Origin: Hyphomicrobiales bacterium
GTDB lineage: Bacteria; Pseudomonadota; Alphaproteobacteria; Rhizobiales; UBA4765
DNA: 14,555 bases
NCBI GenBank assembly: GCA_027487195.1
Contig: JAIYEB010000241.1
Location: 1-14,555, forward strand
Direction of reading: 5' to 3'
The notes under the pieces are model-generated. The model saw nothing but the letters and a program-made list of their open reading frames with translations. It ran no database searches and was not told the DNA's origin. How positions within the stretch are numbered: position 1 is the stretch's first letter; each line of letters begins with the position of its first letter. The position numbers and the translations under genes are program-made. Shown piece by piece: positions 7,059 to 14,142 of this stretch.

Positions 7059-8726
7059 CTAGCGCATCATCACGTGGTAGAACATGAAGACGTTGTCAGG
7101 ACGCTGGGCCATCGTGACCCGGCGATTGACGCCCCATGCCAGCGCCTGCTGGTGCAGCGGGATGTGCGAGACATCCTGGTTCTGGCTGATGACGAACGCA
7201 TCGCGGATCAGGCCATCGCGGACAACCGGATTGGCTTCGCTCAGGATGCGCGTTGTCAGGGCGTCCACCGCCTGGCTGCAATAGCCACCGACGTTGGCAA
7301 CGCCGACACCGCCCGAGCCACGATCATCACGGCAGCCATGGAGCTGCAGCAGAACGTTGTGGCTGTCGTTGGTGCCGGGGGTCCAGCCCAGGAGGTAGAA
7401 GTTGGTGTTGTAGCCACCACCCGCCAGGATCTTGGCGAAGTACTGGGCACGCGGCTGGATGATCGGCGTGATGTGCACGCCGACACGCGCCAGCATGGCA
7501 ATCACGGCCTGGCAGATCGCGGCGTCATTGACGTAACGATCGTTCGGGCAATCCATGCCAACCGAGAACCGGCTGTTGTTGCGGAAAGCTGCAATCCGCG
7601 GATAGCCCGCCTCATCCAGCAGACGTTCGGCAGCCGCGACATCCAGCGGGAAGCGCTGGAACTCGGCGCCATGACGCGCAAACAGGTTCGGATCGATCAT
7701 CAGGGCCGAGGCGCGTGCCTGACCGCGCATGACGCGCTGAACGATCAGGTTGACGTCGATGGCCTGATAGAGCGCACGACGCACACGCACATCCTTGAAG
7801 GGATTGGTGCTTGTGCGGGCCGCTGCGCCAGCGGGTGCCGGCGGAATTTCGGCAGGCGCAAGGAGCGTGTCACGGCGCTGGTCGAAACCGAGATAGATCG
7901 TGCGTGTCTCCGGACCTGCCAGGACCTGCGTGGTCGGGTTGGCATTCACACGGTCCATATCCTGCACCGGAACCGGGTCAATCCAGTCCACTTCGCCCGA
8001 AAGAAGCGCTGCAACGCGGGTTGCATCGTTCAGGATCGGGGTGAAGGTCACCTGCGTCAGGTTATGCTGCTTGTTGGCGTCGTTCCACCAGCGCGGGTTC
8101 GGAGCAAGCACCGTACGCACGCCAGGCTGATGGCTCTGAACCACGAAGGGGCCAGTGCCGTTGGCATTGAGCGTCGAGAAGCCGGGCTGCGTTGCACGTG
8201 AGGAAACGGCCTCGGTCGCGCTGTTCCGCTCGGCCCAGGTCTTCGACATGATGAGCCAGGTGTCCCAATCCGAGATCAGGATCGGGTTCGGAGCAGGAAG
8301 GCGCACATCGACAGTGAAGTCGTCGACCTTGACGAACTCGGCGCCATTCGGAATGCGGGCGCGCAGGTCGGAGGTCTCGCCGCGTACGCGCGCAGCCGAG
8401 AACAACACGTCGTCCGCAGTGAAGGGCTCGCCGCCCGCAAACGTGACGCCGCGGCGCAGATGGAAGCGCCAGAGGCGCGCGCCTTCAAGGATTTCCCAGC
8501 GCTCGGCAAGACCCGGGATGATGTCCAGGTTCGGGGCTCGGCGTGTCAGGCCTTCATACACGTTGCCGAGGAAGGCAACCGTGAAGGTCTCATTGATCGT
8601 GTAGGGATCAAGCGTGTTCAGGTTGCCCTGAAAGCCCATCCGGAAGTTGTTGGCCTGCGCGCCAGAACCGAGCACGAGCCCGGCCGCAAGCACTGCCCCT
8701 GCAAACGCTTTTGCGAACCCTCGCAT
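7059..8726 (-). CDS. ABC transporter substrate-binding protein, family 5 (DppA/OppA-like)
   Basis: Periplasmic receptor that captures a peptide-like or other small ligand and hands it to the two permeases encoded downstream, 555 residues. A signal peptide runs to about residue 25 (GSGAQA, then NN); there is no lipobox, so the mature protein is soluble. The family-5 fold is visible from NTLDPYTINE (37-46), NVYEGLTRR (55-63), LWRFHLRRGV and PFTADDV, and then from TGPFVVQS and NPRWWND. Four cysteines lie in the C-terminal half: 393 and 405 (CPNDRYVNDAAIC), 465 and 483. They could form two disulfides in the periplasm. ATG 8726 has AGGAGAAGG (plus-strand 8730-8738) just upstream. The ligand cannot be predicted. 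Confidence 0.94.
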   Translation of the reverse strand: MRGFAKAFAGAVLAAGLVLGSGAQANNFRMGFQGNLNTLDPYTINETFTVAFLGNVYEGLTRRAPNLDIIPGLAERWEILEGARLWRFHLRRGVTFAGGEPFTADDVLFSAARVRGETSDLRARIPNGAEFVKVDDFTVDVRLPAPNPILISDWDTWLIMSKTWAERNSATEAVSSRATQPGFSTLNANGTGPFVVQSHQPGVRTVLAPNPRWWNDANKQHNLTQVTFTPILNDATRVAALLSGEVDWIDPVPVQDMDRVNANPTTQVLAGPETRTIYLGFDQRRDTLLAPAEIPPAPAGAAARTSTNPFKDVRVRRALYQAIDVNLIVQRVMRGQARASALMIDPNLFARHGAEFQRFPLDVAAAERLLDEAGYPRIAAFRNNSRFSVGMDCPNDRYVNDAAICQAVIAMLARVGVHITPIIQPRAQYFAKILAGGGYNTNFYLLGWTPGTNDSHNVLLQLHGCRDDRGSGGVGVANVGGYCSQAVDALTTRILSEANPVVRDGLIRDAFVISQNQDVSHIPLHQQALAWGVNRRVTMAQRPDNVFMFYHVMMR

Positions 8727-8731
8727 TTACC

Positions 8732-8758
8732 TTCTCCTGTTTCTCCGTCATGCGGAGA
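8732..8758 (-). promoter_or_regulatory. Leader hairpin next to the binding-protein Shine-Dalgarno
   Basis: A 6-bp inverted repeat TCTCCG-tcatg-CGGAGA (8742-8747 and 8753-8758) sits just upstream of the ribosome binding site. On the minus-strand transcript, the TCTCC arm (8758-8754) can pair either with GGAGA of the hairpin (8746-8742) or with the identical GGAGA inside the Shine-Dalgarno (8737-8733). The two pairings exclude each other, so the leader could expose or hide the ribosome binding site. The pairing is seen in the sequence; the regulatory role is inference. Confidence 0.4.
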
Positions 8759-8788
8759 CATACCTTCGGCCCTTTTTGGCCTTAGTTG

Positions 8789-8875
8789 AACCCTAGCCAC
8801 TGGAAGTGGAGCACGTCCAGTGGTGAAACGAAGAGAATGTCTCTTCCGACATCGCTTCGCGGGTGTGTCAGGGTT
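8789..8875 (+). other. Possible three-arm structured RNA or DNA element
   Basis: An outer pair AACCCT/AGGGTT (8789-8794 and 8870-8875) encloses three consecutive hairpins. The first is CCACTGGA/TCCAGTGG (8797-8804 and 8816-8823, 8 bp, 11-base loop). The second is GAAGAGA/TCTCTTC (8830-8836 and 8840-8846, 7 bp, 3-base loop). The third is GACAT/GTGTC around CGC-ttc-GCG (8848-8869). It ends 11 bases before the channel start codon. The cloverleaf-like size invites a tRNA reading, but no T-loop or U33 is present. It could be a 5' leader structure of the channel transcript, a small RNA, or operator dyads. Strand is unproven because inverted repeats fold on both. Confidence 0.4.
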
Positions 8876-8886
8876 AGATTGCTGAA

Positions 8887-11229
8887 ATGATTCGTCGATT
8901 CTTCATCGCGCTGACCCTTGCCGTTTTGTGTCTGGGCGTCGTCCAGGCACAGGACAATTCAGGTGAGACCCGGGCAAAGCTGGACCAAACCCGCACCCTG
9001 CTGGAGCGGATTGAAGGTGCTTTGCGCCAACCCAACCTGACCGTCGAGGGTCTTGGGCAACTGCGAGCGGAACTCGACCAGATCCCAGAAGACCTCCAGA
9101 CCTTGATTCAGGCCATCGAACCTGAGGTGAAGGCCATCGATGAGCGGCGCACGCAGCTTGGGCCCAAGCCGACCGGCGATCAGACAGAAGCTGCCGAAGT
9201 CACGCGTGAGCGCGAGGAAGTTCAACGCAGGTTTTCCGCTGCCGATGCGGACCTGAAGACTGCGCGCGATCAATCCCTGCGTGTCGACCGGCTGATCGAA
9301 CGCGTGGTCGAACGCCGTCGGGAGTTGTTTGCCTCGCAGCTTTTCCGCAGATCCGGGGCCGTGGTTGACCCTTCCTTCTGGTTGGATGTTGCCGGTGCAA
9401 CGCCGATCGCTGCCCGTGGCGTGAGTTTCCTGGTAGCGGATTGGCTTGCGGTTCTGGATCGCTACGGTCGATTTGCTGGCGTAGCCATCATTGCCGCCTT
9501 GCTGGCGGTTGCCATCCTGCTGTTTGGCCCGGTTCGACGCGGGCTCACAGGTTTTGTGGCCAGGCGGTTCGTGTCGTCCGGTGCAGACACACCGACACCG
9601 CTTCAGGTCTCCTCGCACGCTGCAATCTACGCCATCCTGAACTCCGCTTTGCCGATCCTTGGCGCGGTGCTGGTCACGCGAGGGCTTGAATCACTGGGCT
9701 TGTTGCCCGGCCGGCTGGCGATCGTCACGGACGCGGTGATTGAAGGCCTGATGGTCTATGCGGCCATTGCAGCTGTCGCGGGCGCAATCCTTTGCCCCGG
9801 GCGGGCAAAGTGGCGCATGCTCGCCATGTCCGATGCCGCTGCGGGCCGTGCCCACGCAACGGTTGCCACCCTTGGTCTGGTCGCCGCCATCATGGTCGCA
9901 TTGAAGGGGCTGAGTTCAGCCATCATCGCGCCATTGCCCTTCGTCGTGGCGACCTCCAGCATTGGCGGGTTGCTCTTTGCCGGTGTGCTCGCCACGGGCC
10001 TTGCTGCGATCAGCCAGACCCAGTCTGTGCAACGCAAGGCCGCGGCCAATGATCCCGATGAGCCCGCCTATCCGGCCTCTCCGGCCTGGCGCTGGCTGCG
10101 GATCGCCCTGTGGATCGCAGCGGCTGTTCTGTTTGCCGCATCGATTGCGGGCTACGCATCGTTCGCATCTTTCTTTGTGGCCCAGATTGTCTGGGGTCTT
10201 GTCGTAATCGGTGTTGCAACCCTTTTGACGCGTCTGATCGAAGACGCCTTCACCGAGGTCGCCGGCTCCCACTCCGCCACTGCCCGCCGCCTTGCAGGCA
10301 CGATTGGTGTCGAGGCCTCCGCCGTCGAGCAGATTGGTATTCTGTCTGCCGGCGCGTTGCGGGTCCTGATCATTGTTCTCTCAGGCTTCCTCATCGTTGC
10401 CCCGTGGGGTGTTGATCAGCGGGACGCGTTTGGCTGGCTTCGCGCGGCGCTGTTTGGCGTCCAGCTCGGCGGCATCACGATCTCGATTGCAGCCTTGGTC
10501 GGTGCGGTCGTCGTCTTTGTACTGGGCCTGCTCGCAACGCGCGCCATCCAGCGTTGGCTGGATGATCGCTATCTGCCGGCCACCCGCATGGATGCGGGTC
10601 TTCGCAATTCGATCCGCACAGCTGCAGGCTATGTCGGTTTTGTCATCGCGTCGGTCTTTGCCGTTTCCTACATGGGCCTCGACGTCCAGAACCTTGCCAT
10701 TGTCGCCGGCGCGCTGTCCGTCGGCCTTGGTTTTGGTCTCCAGTCGATCGTCAACAACTTCGTGTCCGGTCTGATCCTGCTTGCTGAGCGCCCGATCAAG
10801 GCCGGAGACTGGATCGTGGTCGGCGACAGCGAAGGCTATGTGCGCAAGATCAACGTGCGCTCGACCGAGATCGAAACGTTTGACCGCGCCGTTGTCATTG
10901 TTCCGAATTCGAACCTGATTTCCGGCACCGTCAAGAACTGGATGCACAATGACCTGATCGGTCGGGTCAAGGTGTCGGTCAAGGTCAAGCGCGACGTGGA
11001 AGCCGAGACGGTGCAGGCAGTGCTGATCGAGATTGCGCGAAACCATCCGTTTGTTCTGGTGCAGCCCGCGCCAAAGGCTTACCTCATGGACATTGCCGAC
11101 TCTGGCCTTGTGTTTGAGCTGCATGCCTCGGTGGGCAACGTCGACAAGGCGTTTCGCGTCCGAAGCGATCTGAGATTTGAAATCGTCAAGCAGTTCAAAG
11201 CGCGCAATCTCGCGCTCGCGGGAGGCTGA
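8887..11229 (+). CDS. Large MscS-family mechanosensitive channel with DUF3772-like periplasmic part
   Basis: Inner-membrane channel expected to open under membrane tension and release solutes on hypo-osmotic shock, 780 residues. That is far longer than E. coli MscS and in the range of the MscK/YbdG-type large members. A signal peptide ends near VVQA (18-21). Residues about 24-155 are helical and charged, probably a periplasmic coiled coil with the DUF3772-like segment. Many membrane helices follow, from about 175 to 595. The MscS pore helix is recognisable at 603-631 with the glycine-rich SVGLGFGLQ (611-619) and IVNNFVSGLILL. Next comes the beta domain with ERPIKAGDWI, RSTEIETFD and VIVPNSNLISG. 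ATG 8887 has only a weak ribosome binding site. It is followed after five bases by the lipoprotein gene. Confidence 0.92.
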   Translation: MIRRFFIALTLAVLCLGVVQAQDNSGETRAKLDQTRTLLERIEGALRQPNLTVEGLGQLRAELDQIPEDLQTLIQAIEPEVKAIDERRTQLGPKPTGDQTEAAEVTREREEVQRRFSAADADLKTARDQSLRVDRLIERVVERRRELFASQLFRRSGAVVDPSFWLDVAGATPIAARGVSFLVADWLAVLDRYGRFAGVAIIAALLAVAILLFGPVRRGLTGFVARRFVSSGADTPTPLQVSSHAAIYAILNSALPILGAVLVTRGLESLGLLPGRLAIVTDAVIEGLMVYAAIAAVAGAILCPGRAKWRMLAMSDAAAGRAHATVATLGLVAAIMVALKGLSSAIIAPLPFVVATSSIGGLLFAGVLATGLAAISQTQSVQRKAAANDPDEPAYPASPAWRWLRIALWIAAAVLFAASIAGYASFASFFVAQIVWGLVVIGVATLLTRLIEDAFTEVAGSHSATARRLAGTIGVEASAVEQIGILSAGALRVLIIVLSGFLIVAPWGVDQRDAFGWLRAALFGVQLGGITISIAALVGAVVVFVLGLLATRAIQRWLDDRYLPATRMDAGLRNSIRTAAGYVGFVIASVFAVSYMGLDVQNLAIVAGALSVGLGFGLQSIVNNFVSGLILLAERPIKAGDWIVVGDSEGYVRKINVRSTEIETFDRAVVIVPNSNLISGTVKNWMHNDLIGRVKVSVKVKRDVEAETVQAVLIEIARNHPFVLVQPAPKAYLMDIADSGLVFELHASVGNVDKAFRVRSDLRFEIVKQFKARNLALAGG
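11221..11225 (+). promoter_or_regulatory. Ribosome binding site supporting a GTG start
   Basis: GGAGG lies nine bases before GTG 11235 and inside the last codons of the channel gene. This supports the GTG start of the lipoprotein gene and coupling to the channel gene. Confidence 0.6.
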
Positions 11230-11234
11230 GGCCT

Positions 11235-11768
11235 GTGCGTTGCGCCATCGTTGTTCTCGGGCTGTCCCTCGGCCTTGCCGGCTGCCTCCAGGGGCCCCGG
11301 GTCGATACCACGCCATCATTCTACCGCGACCTTGGACGTTCGACGCTTGAATCGGTTGATGGACCCATGGCTGCCCAGATGATTTCCAGCCATCGCCGGA
11401 ACAATGGGTTGGGTCCTGTGAGCATTGATCCAAGGCTTGTTGAGATTGCACGTGAAATGGCCATGGAAGCTTCGCGCAGCGATGATCTGTCGGCAGTCAG
11501 CCGAACGGCGCTGACCCAAAGGCTTGGTCGCGCCGGTGTGCGCACCACGATTGCCGGCGACAACACATCGGCCGGGTATCGCACGCTCGCAGAGGCTTTT
11601 TCCGGTTGGCGCGGCAGCCGCCACCACGATTCGGTCATGCGGCTTGGGGGTGCAACCCGCATGGGGATTGCAACGGTCACAGTTCCAAGCTCGCGCTACC
11701 GGGTCTTCTGGGCGCTCGTAATGGCCGGTCCGGATGGCACTGTCGCCTCCGTTCAGCCGCAGCGCTGA
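11235..11768 (+). CDS. CAP/SCP-domain lipoprotein
   Basis: Predicted envelope lipoprotein of 177 residues with a CAP (SCP-like) domain. The signal peptide ends in the lipobox LAGC with Cys17. The CAP pattern follows: MISSHRRNNGLGPVSIDPRLVEIAREMA (49-76) as the first helices, AGDN (107-110), then GWRGSRHHDSVM (124-135) and MGIATV (143-148). The usual GEN motif appears as GDN, so the second acidic residue is Asp109 instead of Glu. His53 and His130 or His131 would be the candidate site histidines. The start is GTG 11235 with GGAGG upstream. It lies five bases after the channel gene and six before the exporter gene, so the three form one unit. Bacterial CAP proteins are poorly understood; the function is unknown. 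Confidence 0.85.
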   Translation: MRCAIVVLGLSLGLAGCLQGPRVDTTPSFYRDLGRSTLESVDGPMAAQMISSHRRNNGLGPVSIDPRLVEIAREMAMEASRSDDLSAVSRTALTQRLGRAGVRTTIAGDNTSAGYRTLAEAFSGWRGSRHHDSVMRLGGATRMGIATVTVPSSRYRVFWALVMAGPDGTVASVQPQR

Positions 11769-11774
11769 GCGACC

Positions 11775-12674
11775 GTGAAAATTCTTTCAAACAACGCACG
11801 TGGCATCCTGGCCATGGCCGTGGCGATGCTGACTTTTGCGGGCAACGACATGTTCGTGAAGCTGGCGCGCGAAACCCTGCCGCCGCAACACATCATCTTC
11901 TATCGCGGTATCGTTGTGATCGCGTTCCTGCTGGTTCTCCTCAGGGCGACGAACCAGTTCTCCGGCCTCTCGCGTGCGCTTGAGCCGCGTCTGCTGGTGC
12001 GAGCGCTTCTTGAAACGGTGGTCGCCTGGGCCTTCATCTCTGCGCTCGGGCACATGACGATCGGCGATATCACGGCACTGTTCATGGTCGTACCGCTGCT
12101 TATAACCGCCGGTGCTGCCATATTGCTGAAGGAACAGGTGGGGTGGCGTCGGTGGAGCGCTGTTCTCGTTGGCTTTGTCGGCACGCTTTTGATCATCAAG
12201 CCAACGGCTGAAAGCATGAACATCTGGGTGTTTGTCGCCTTGATCTCGGTGTTTGGCGCGAGCATTCGCGATCTCATGACGCGTGGCGTGGATCCGGCCA
12301 TCTCCTCGCTCGTGGTGTCATTCACCACTGCACTGTTCGTGTTTTTGGCAAGCATTGGCATGTCGCTTGCGACACCGGGCCCGTTCCTGGTGCCGAGCTG
12401 GACCGTTCTTGCATATCTTGCGGCTGCGGGCGTGCTCGTTGCCATTGGCAACTACTATGTTGTCGTGGCGTTTCGCGGCGGCGACGTTTCCGTCATCTCA
12501 CCGTTTCGCTATTCCGTCATTTTGTGGGCGCTTCTGGCCGGTTATTTTGTCTGGGGCGACATTCCGGACCTGTGGGGCGCGCTTGGCACTGTTCTGATCG
12601 TCTTGGCGGGTCTCTATGTGATCCACCGCGAGCGCGTCAGGGCCCGTGAGGTCGCTGTCAGAACCGCGGGATGA
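11775..12674 (+). CDS. EamA-family (DMT superfamily) transporter
   Basis: Inner-membrane carrier of the drug/metabolite transporter superfamily, 299 residues, with about ten membrane helices in two repeated EamA halves (about 12-142 and 153-285). Each half ends with the typical segment: LKEQVGWRRWSAVLVGFVG (118-136) in the first, GDIPDLWGALGTVLIVLAG (261-279) in the second. Family members export amino acids, nucleosides or other metabolites; the substrate cannot be told here. The start is taken as GTG 11775, six bases after the lipoprotein stop. The ribosome binding site is weak, and an internal ATG start at residue 14 would cut into TM1. The last 17 bases overlap the convergent secreted-protein gene. 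Confidence 0.9.
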   Translation: MKILSNNARGILAMAVAMLTFAGNDMFVKLARETLPPQHIIFYRGIVVIAFLLVLLRATNQFSGLSRALEPRLLVRALLETVVAWAFISALGHMTIGDITALFMVVPLLITAGAAILLKEQVGWRRWSAVLVGFVGTLLIIKPTAESMNIWVFVALISVFGASIRDLMTRGVDPAISSLVVSFTTALFVFLASIGMSLATPGPFLVPSWTVLAYLAAAGVLVAIGNYYVVVAFRGGDVSVISPFRYSVILWALLAGYFVWGDIPDLWGALGTVLIVLAGLYVIHRERVRAREVAVRTAG

Positions 12675-14061
12675 AGAACGCGGGCGGTGCGTTCGGGCGA
12701 AGCACGCTGCCGTCCGGGAAAACGTAGCACGGGCAGCCAGGGCCATAGACGACCCTCGGCTGATTGCGCCGAACAACGATCACTTCCTCATCGACAAAGC
12801 GCGGAGCGCGCCGGGCCTGTGCCTGCCTGCGCCGCTCTGCTTCGCGCCGCGCGGCCTGACGCTGTTGACGGGCTTCACGCTCGGCCGCTGCACGCGCCCT
12901 GCGGGCTTCCGCGCGCTCAGCCTGAACAGCCGGGTCGACGGCCTGTGCGCGCGGCGCAATCGCCGCAGCCGCCGCGGCACCTGCGGCAGCGCCTGCAACA
13001 GCTGCTGCGGGGGCTGGAACGGCTGCCGAAGGGCTCGGAATGGAGGATGCGGGCGCGCCATCAAAGGAAATCGTGGCGCAGGCTGAATCATCGCGCGGGT
13101 CCACATCGCCCTGCAGAGATGCATTGCGGCCATAAAGGCTCGACAGGAACTCGGGCGTGACCTCCGTGCCGCCGGGCACACCGGCGCGCTCGCGGAAACG
13201 GCGCATGGCATCGAGCGTGCGCGGGGTCAGGCGACCTTCCGGCGGACCAGGCTCAAAACCGGCGCGCTCAAGCGCATACTGCATCGCTGCGATCTGCTCA
13301 GGGCGGTAAACCCCATCTGCGCCGCGCGCGGGCCAGACAATCCGCGCACAAACCGAGGTGGACGGACGGCGAACCCGCTCCGGAAGGCGCCATTCAACCG
13401 TGAAGCGACTTGTCTCTCCCGGCTGCAGGGTCATGCCGTTCGACGCGCATGTCATGGCCTGGCCAGATGGCGAACAGGCCCAGGTATCGGGAAGCACCGT
13501 TTCGATCCGCCCGCCTTCAAGGCCAAGCTGGAGGGCGGACAGGAGTGGGCTTGCCGCCGGCTCCGAGCCCTTGTTCTCGATCTGGACAGACAAGGTGCAG
13601 GTCTCGCCGGACCGGCACTGCTGAGGCGCCGTCAAGGTCAGGCCGAGCGCAACCGGCGCAGCGCCAGCAGGCGGAGTTGGTGCGGGCAGCGCGGCTTGTG
13701 CGGATTGCGGACGGCAGTCGCGTTCTTCAAGACGATTGGCGGCATCAAAGGCGGCTTCGGCCCGGCGCAGCTCATCATTGCGCCGATCGCGCTCGGCGCG
13801 CGCAGCCGTGACCGCGTCACCATTTGCCCGGCGCTGGGCCTGCTCGGTCTGGCGTTCAACCATGGCGCGAGTAGCCATCTGTGCATTTTCGGATGCAGCC
13901 CGGCTGGCATCGAGCGCCCGCTCGATCACGCGGGTCTTTTCGTCGGCACAAACCGCAGCGCCGGGAATGGTCGGGATCTCAACGACCCGCATGCCACTCT
14001 GGGCAAACGCCAGCGAACCAATGAACAGTGCCGGTACAGCAAGAAACAGTCCGCGGTGCAT
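12658..14061 (-). CDS. Secreted multi-domain protein with peptidoglycan-binding-like domain
   Basis: Not a known named protein; 467 residues from the chosen start. Domains in order: signal peptide ending SLAFA (16-20); a charged helical segment, probably coiled coil (about 41-115); a Pro/Ala linker; an Ig-like beta domain of the CARDB/DUF11 kind (about 138-242), with SVQIENKG and LQPGETSRFTVEW; a PG_binding_1-like helical domain (about 251-310), with IAAMQYALERAGFEPG and RTLDAMRRFRERAG; an Ala/Pro linker (336-380); an Arg/Ala-rich helix (381-420); and a tail with CPCYVFPDG (443-451). It has ten cysteines, which could form disulfides. ATG 14061 is preferred over TTG 14088 because GGAGAG lies four bases upstream and it gives a clean signal peptide. 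It is likely periplasmic, tied to the cell wall. It overlaps the exporter gene by 17 bases, tail to tail. Confidence 0.8.
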   Translation of the reverse strand: MHRGLFLAVPALFIGSLAFAQSGMRVVEIPTIPGAAVCADEKTRVIERALDASRAASENAQMATRAMVERQTEQAQRRANGDAVTAARAERDRRNDELRRAEAAFDAANRLEERDCRPQSAQAALPAPTPPAGAAPVALGLTLTAPQQCRSGETCTLSVQIENKGSEPAASPLLSALQLGLEGGRIETVLPDTWACSPSGQAMTCASNGMTLQPGETSRFTVEWRLPERVRRPSTSVCARIVWPARGADGVYRPEQIAAMQYALERAGFEPGPPEGRLTPRTLDAMRRFRERAGVPGGTEVTPEFLSSLYGRNASLQGDVDPRDDSACATISFDGAPASSIPSPSAAVPAPAAAVAGAAAGAAAAAAIAPRAQAVDPAVQAERAEARRARAAAEREARQQRQAARREAERRRQAQARRAPRFVDEEVIVVRRNQPRVVYGPGCPCYVFPDGSVLRPNAPPAFFIPRF

Positions 14062-14065
14062 TGCA

Positions 14066-14071
14066 CTCTCC
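14066..14071 (-). promoter_or_regulatory. Ribosome binding site deciding the ATG 14061 start
   Basis: On the minus strand GGAGAG lies four bases before ATG 14061. It decides between this start and the nine-codon longer form from TTG 14088. The latter would begin inside a hairpin and spoil the signal peptide. Confidence 0.6.
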
Positions 14072-14080
14072 GAGACGCAA

Positions 14081-14096
14081 CCCGGCAATCGCCGGG
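14081..14096. other. Short hairpin between mrp and the secreted-protein gene
   Basis: CCCGGC-aatc-GCCGGG is a perfect 6-bp stem with a 4-base loop. It lies in the 128-base gap downstream of mrp and 20 bases upstream of the secreted-protein start. It has no T-tract on either strand, so it is not a standard intrinsic terminator. It could slow transcription after mrp or shape the leader of the next gene. Confidence 0.35.
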
Positions 14097-14142
14097 ACGA
14101 ACACTCACTTGAGCTTCAATACATGGCGAGATCAGGGCCGGC

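Larger units (their letters stand above)
8727..8886. promoter_or_regulatory. Divergent intergenic region rich in inverted repeats
   Basis: This is the longest non-coding stretch of the window, lying between the importer operon (minus) and the channel operon (plus). It must carry at least one promoter in each direction, but I could not assign -35/-10 boxes with confidence; TTAGAT at 8874-8879 resembles a -10 for the plus gene but lacks a matching -35. It holds at least four inverted repeats, described in the next two entries, and a GGCC-CTTTTT-GGCC dyad at 8768-8781. No convincing small gene was seen. Confidence 0.6.

Noticed and set aside
7002..8201. 399-codon open frame on the plus strand opposite the binding-protein gene
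   Set aside because: The opposite strand encodes a full family-5 binding protein with signal peptide and ribosome binding site; this frame has low-complexity composition and no family features.
8750..8785. Eleven-codon leader-peptide-like frame in the divergent region
   Set aside because: It has no ribosome binding site, lies upstream of the folded element, and such short frames arise by chance.
8789..8875. tRNA gene reading of the cloverleaf-like element
   Set aside because: Size and arm count resemble a tRNA, but neither strand has a T-loop GTTCRA pattern, a U before a plausible anticodon, or a D-arm; the 7-bp second stem leaves only a 3-base loop.
10381..11451. 356-codon open frame on the minus strand opposite the channel gene
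   Set aside because: It is antisense to clear MscS-family coding sequence, shows no recognisable domain, and is typical of shadow frames in GC-rich genes.
12646..13160. Plus-strand frames inside the secreted-protein gene
   Set aside because: Rich in Arg, Cys, Gly and Ala, as expected from reading an Ala/Arg-rich GC-rich gene backwards; no ribosome binding site or domain.
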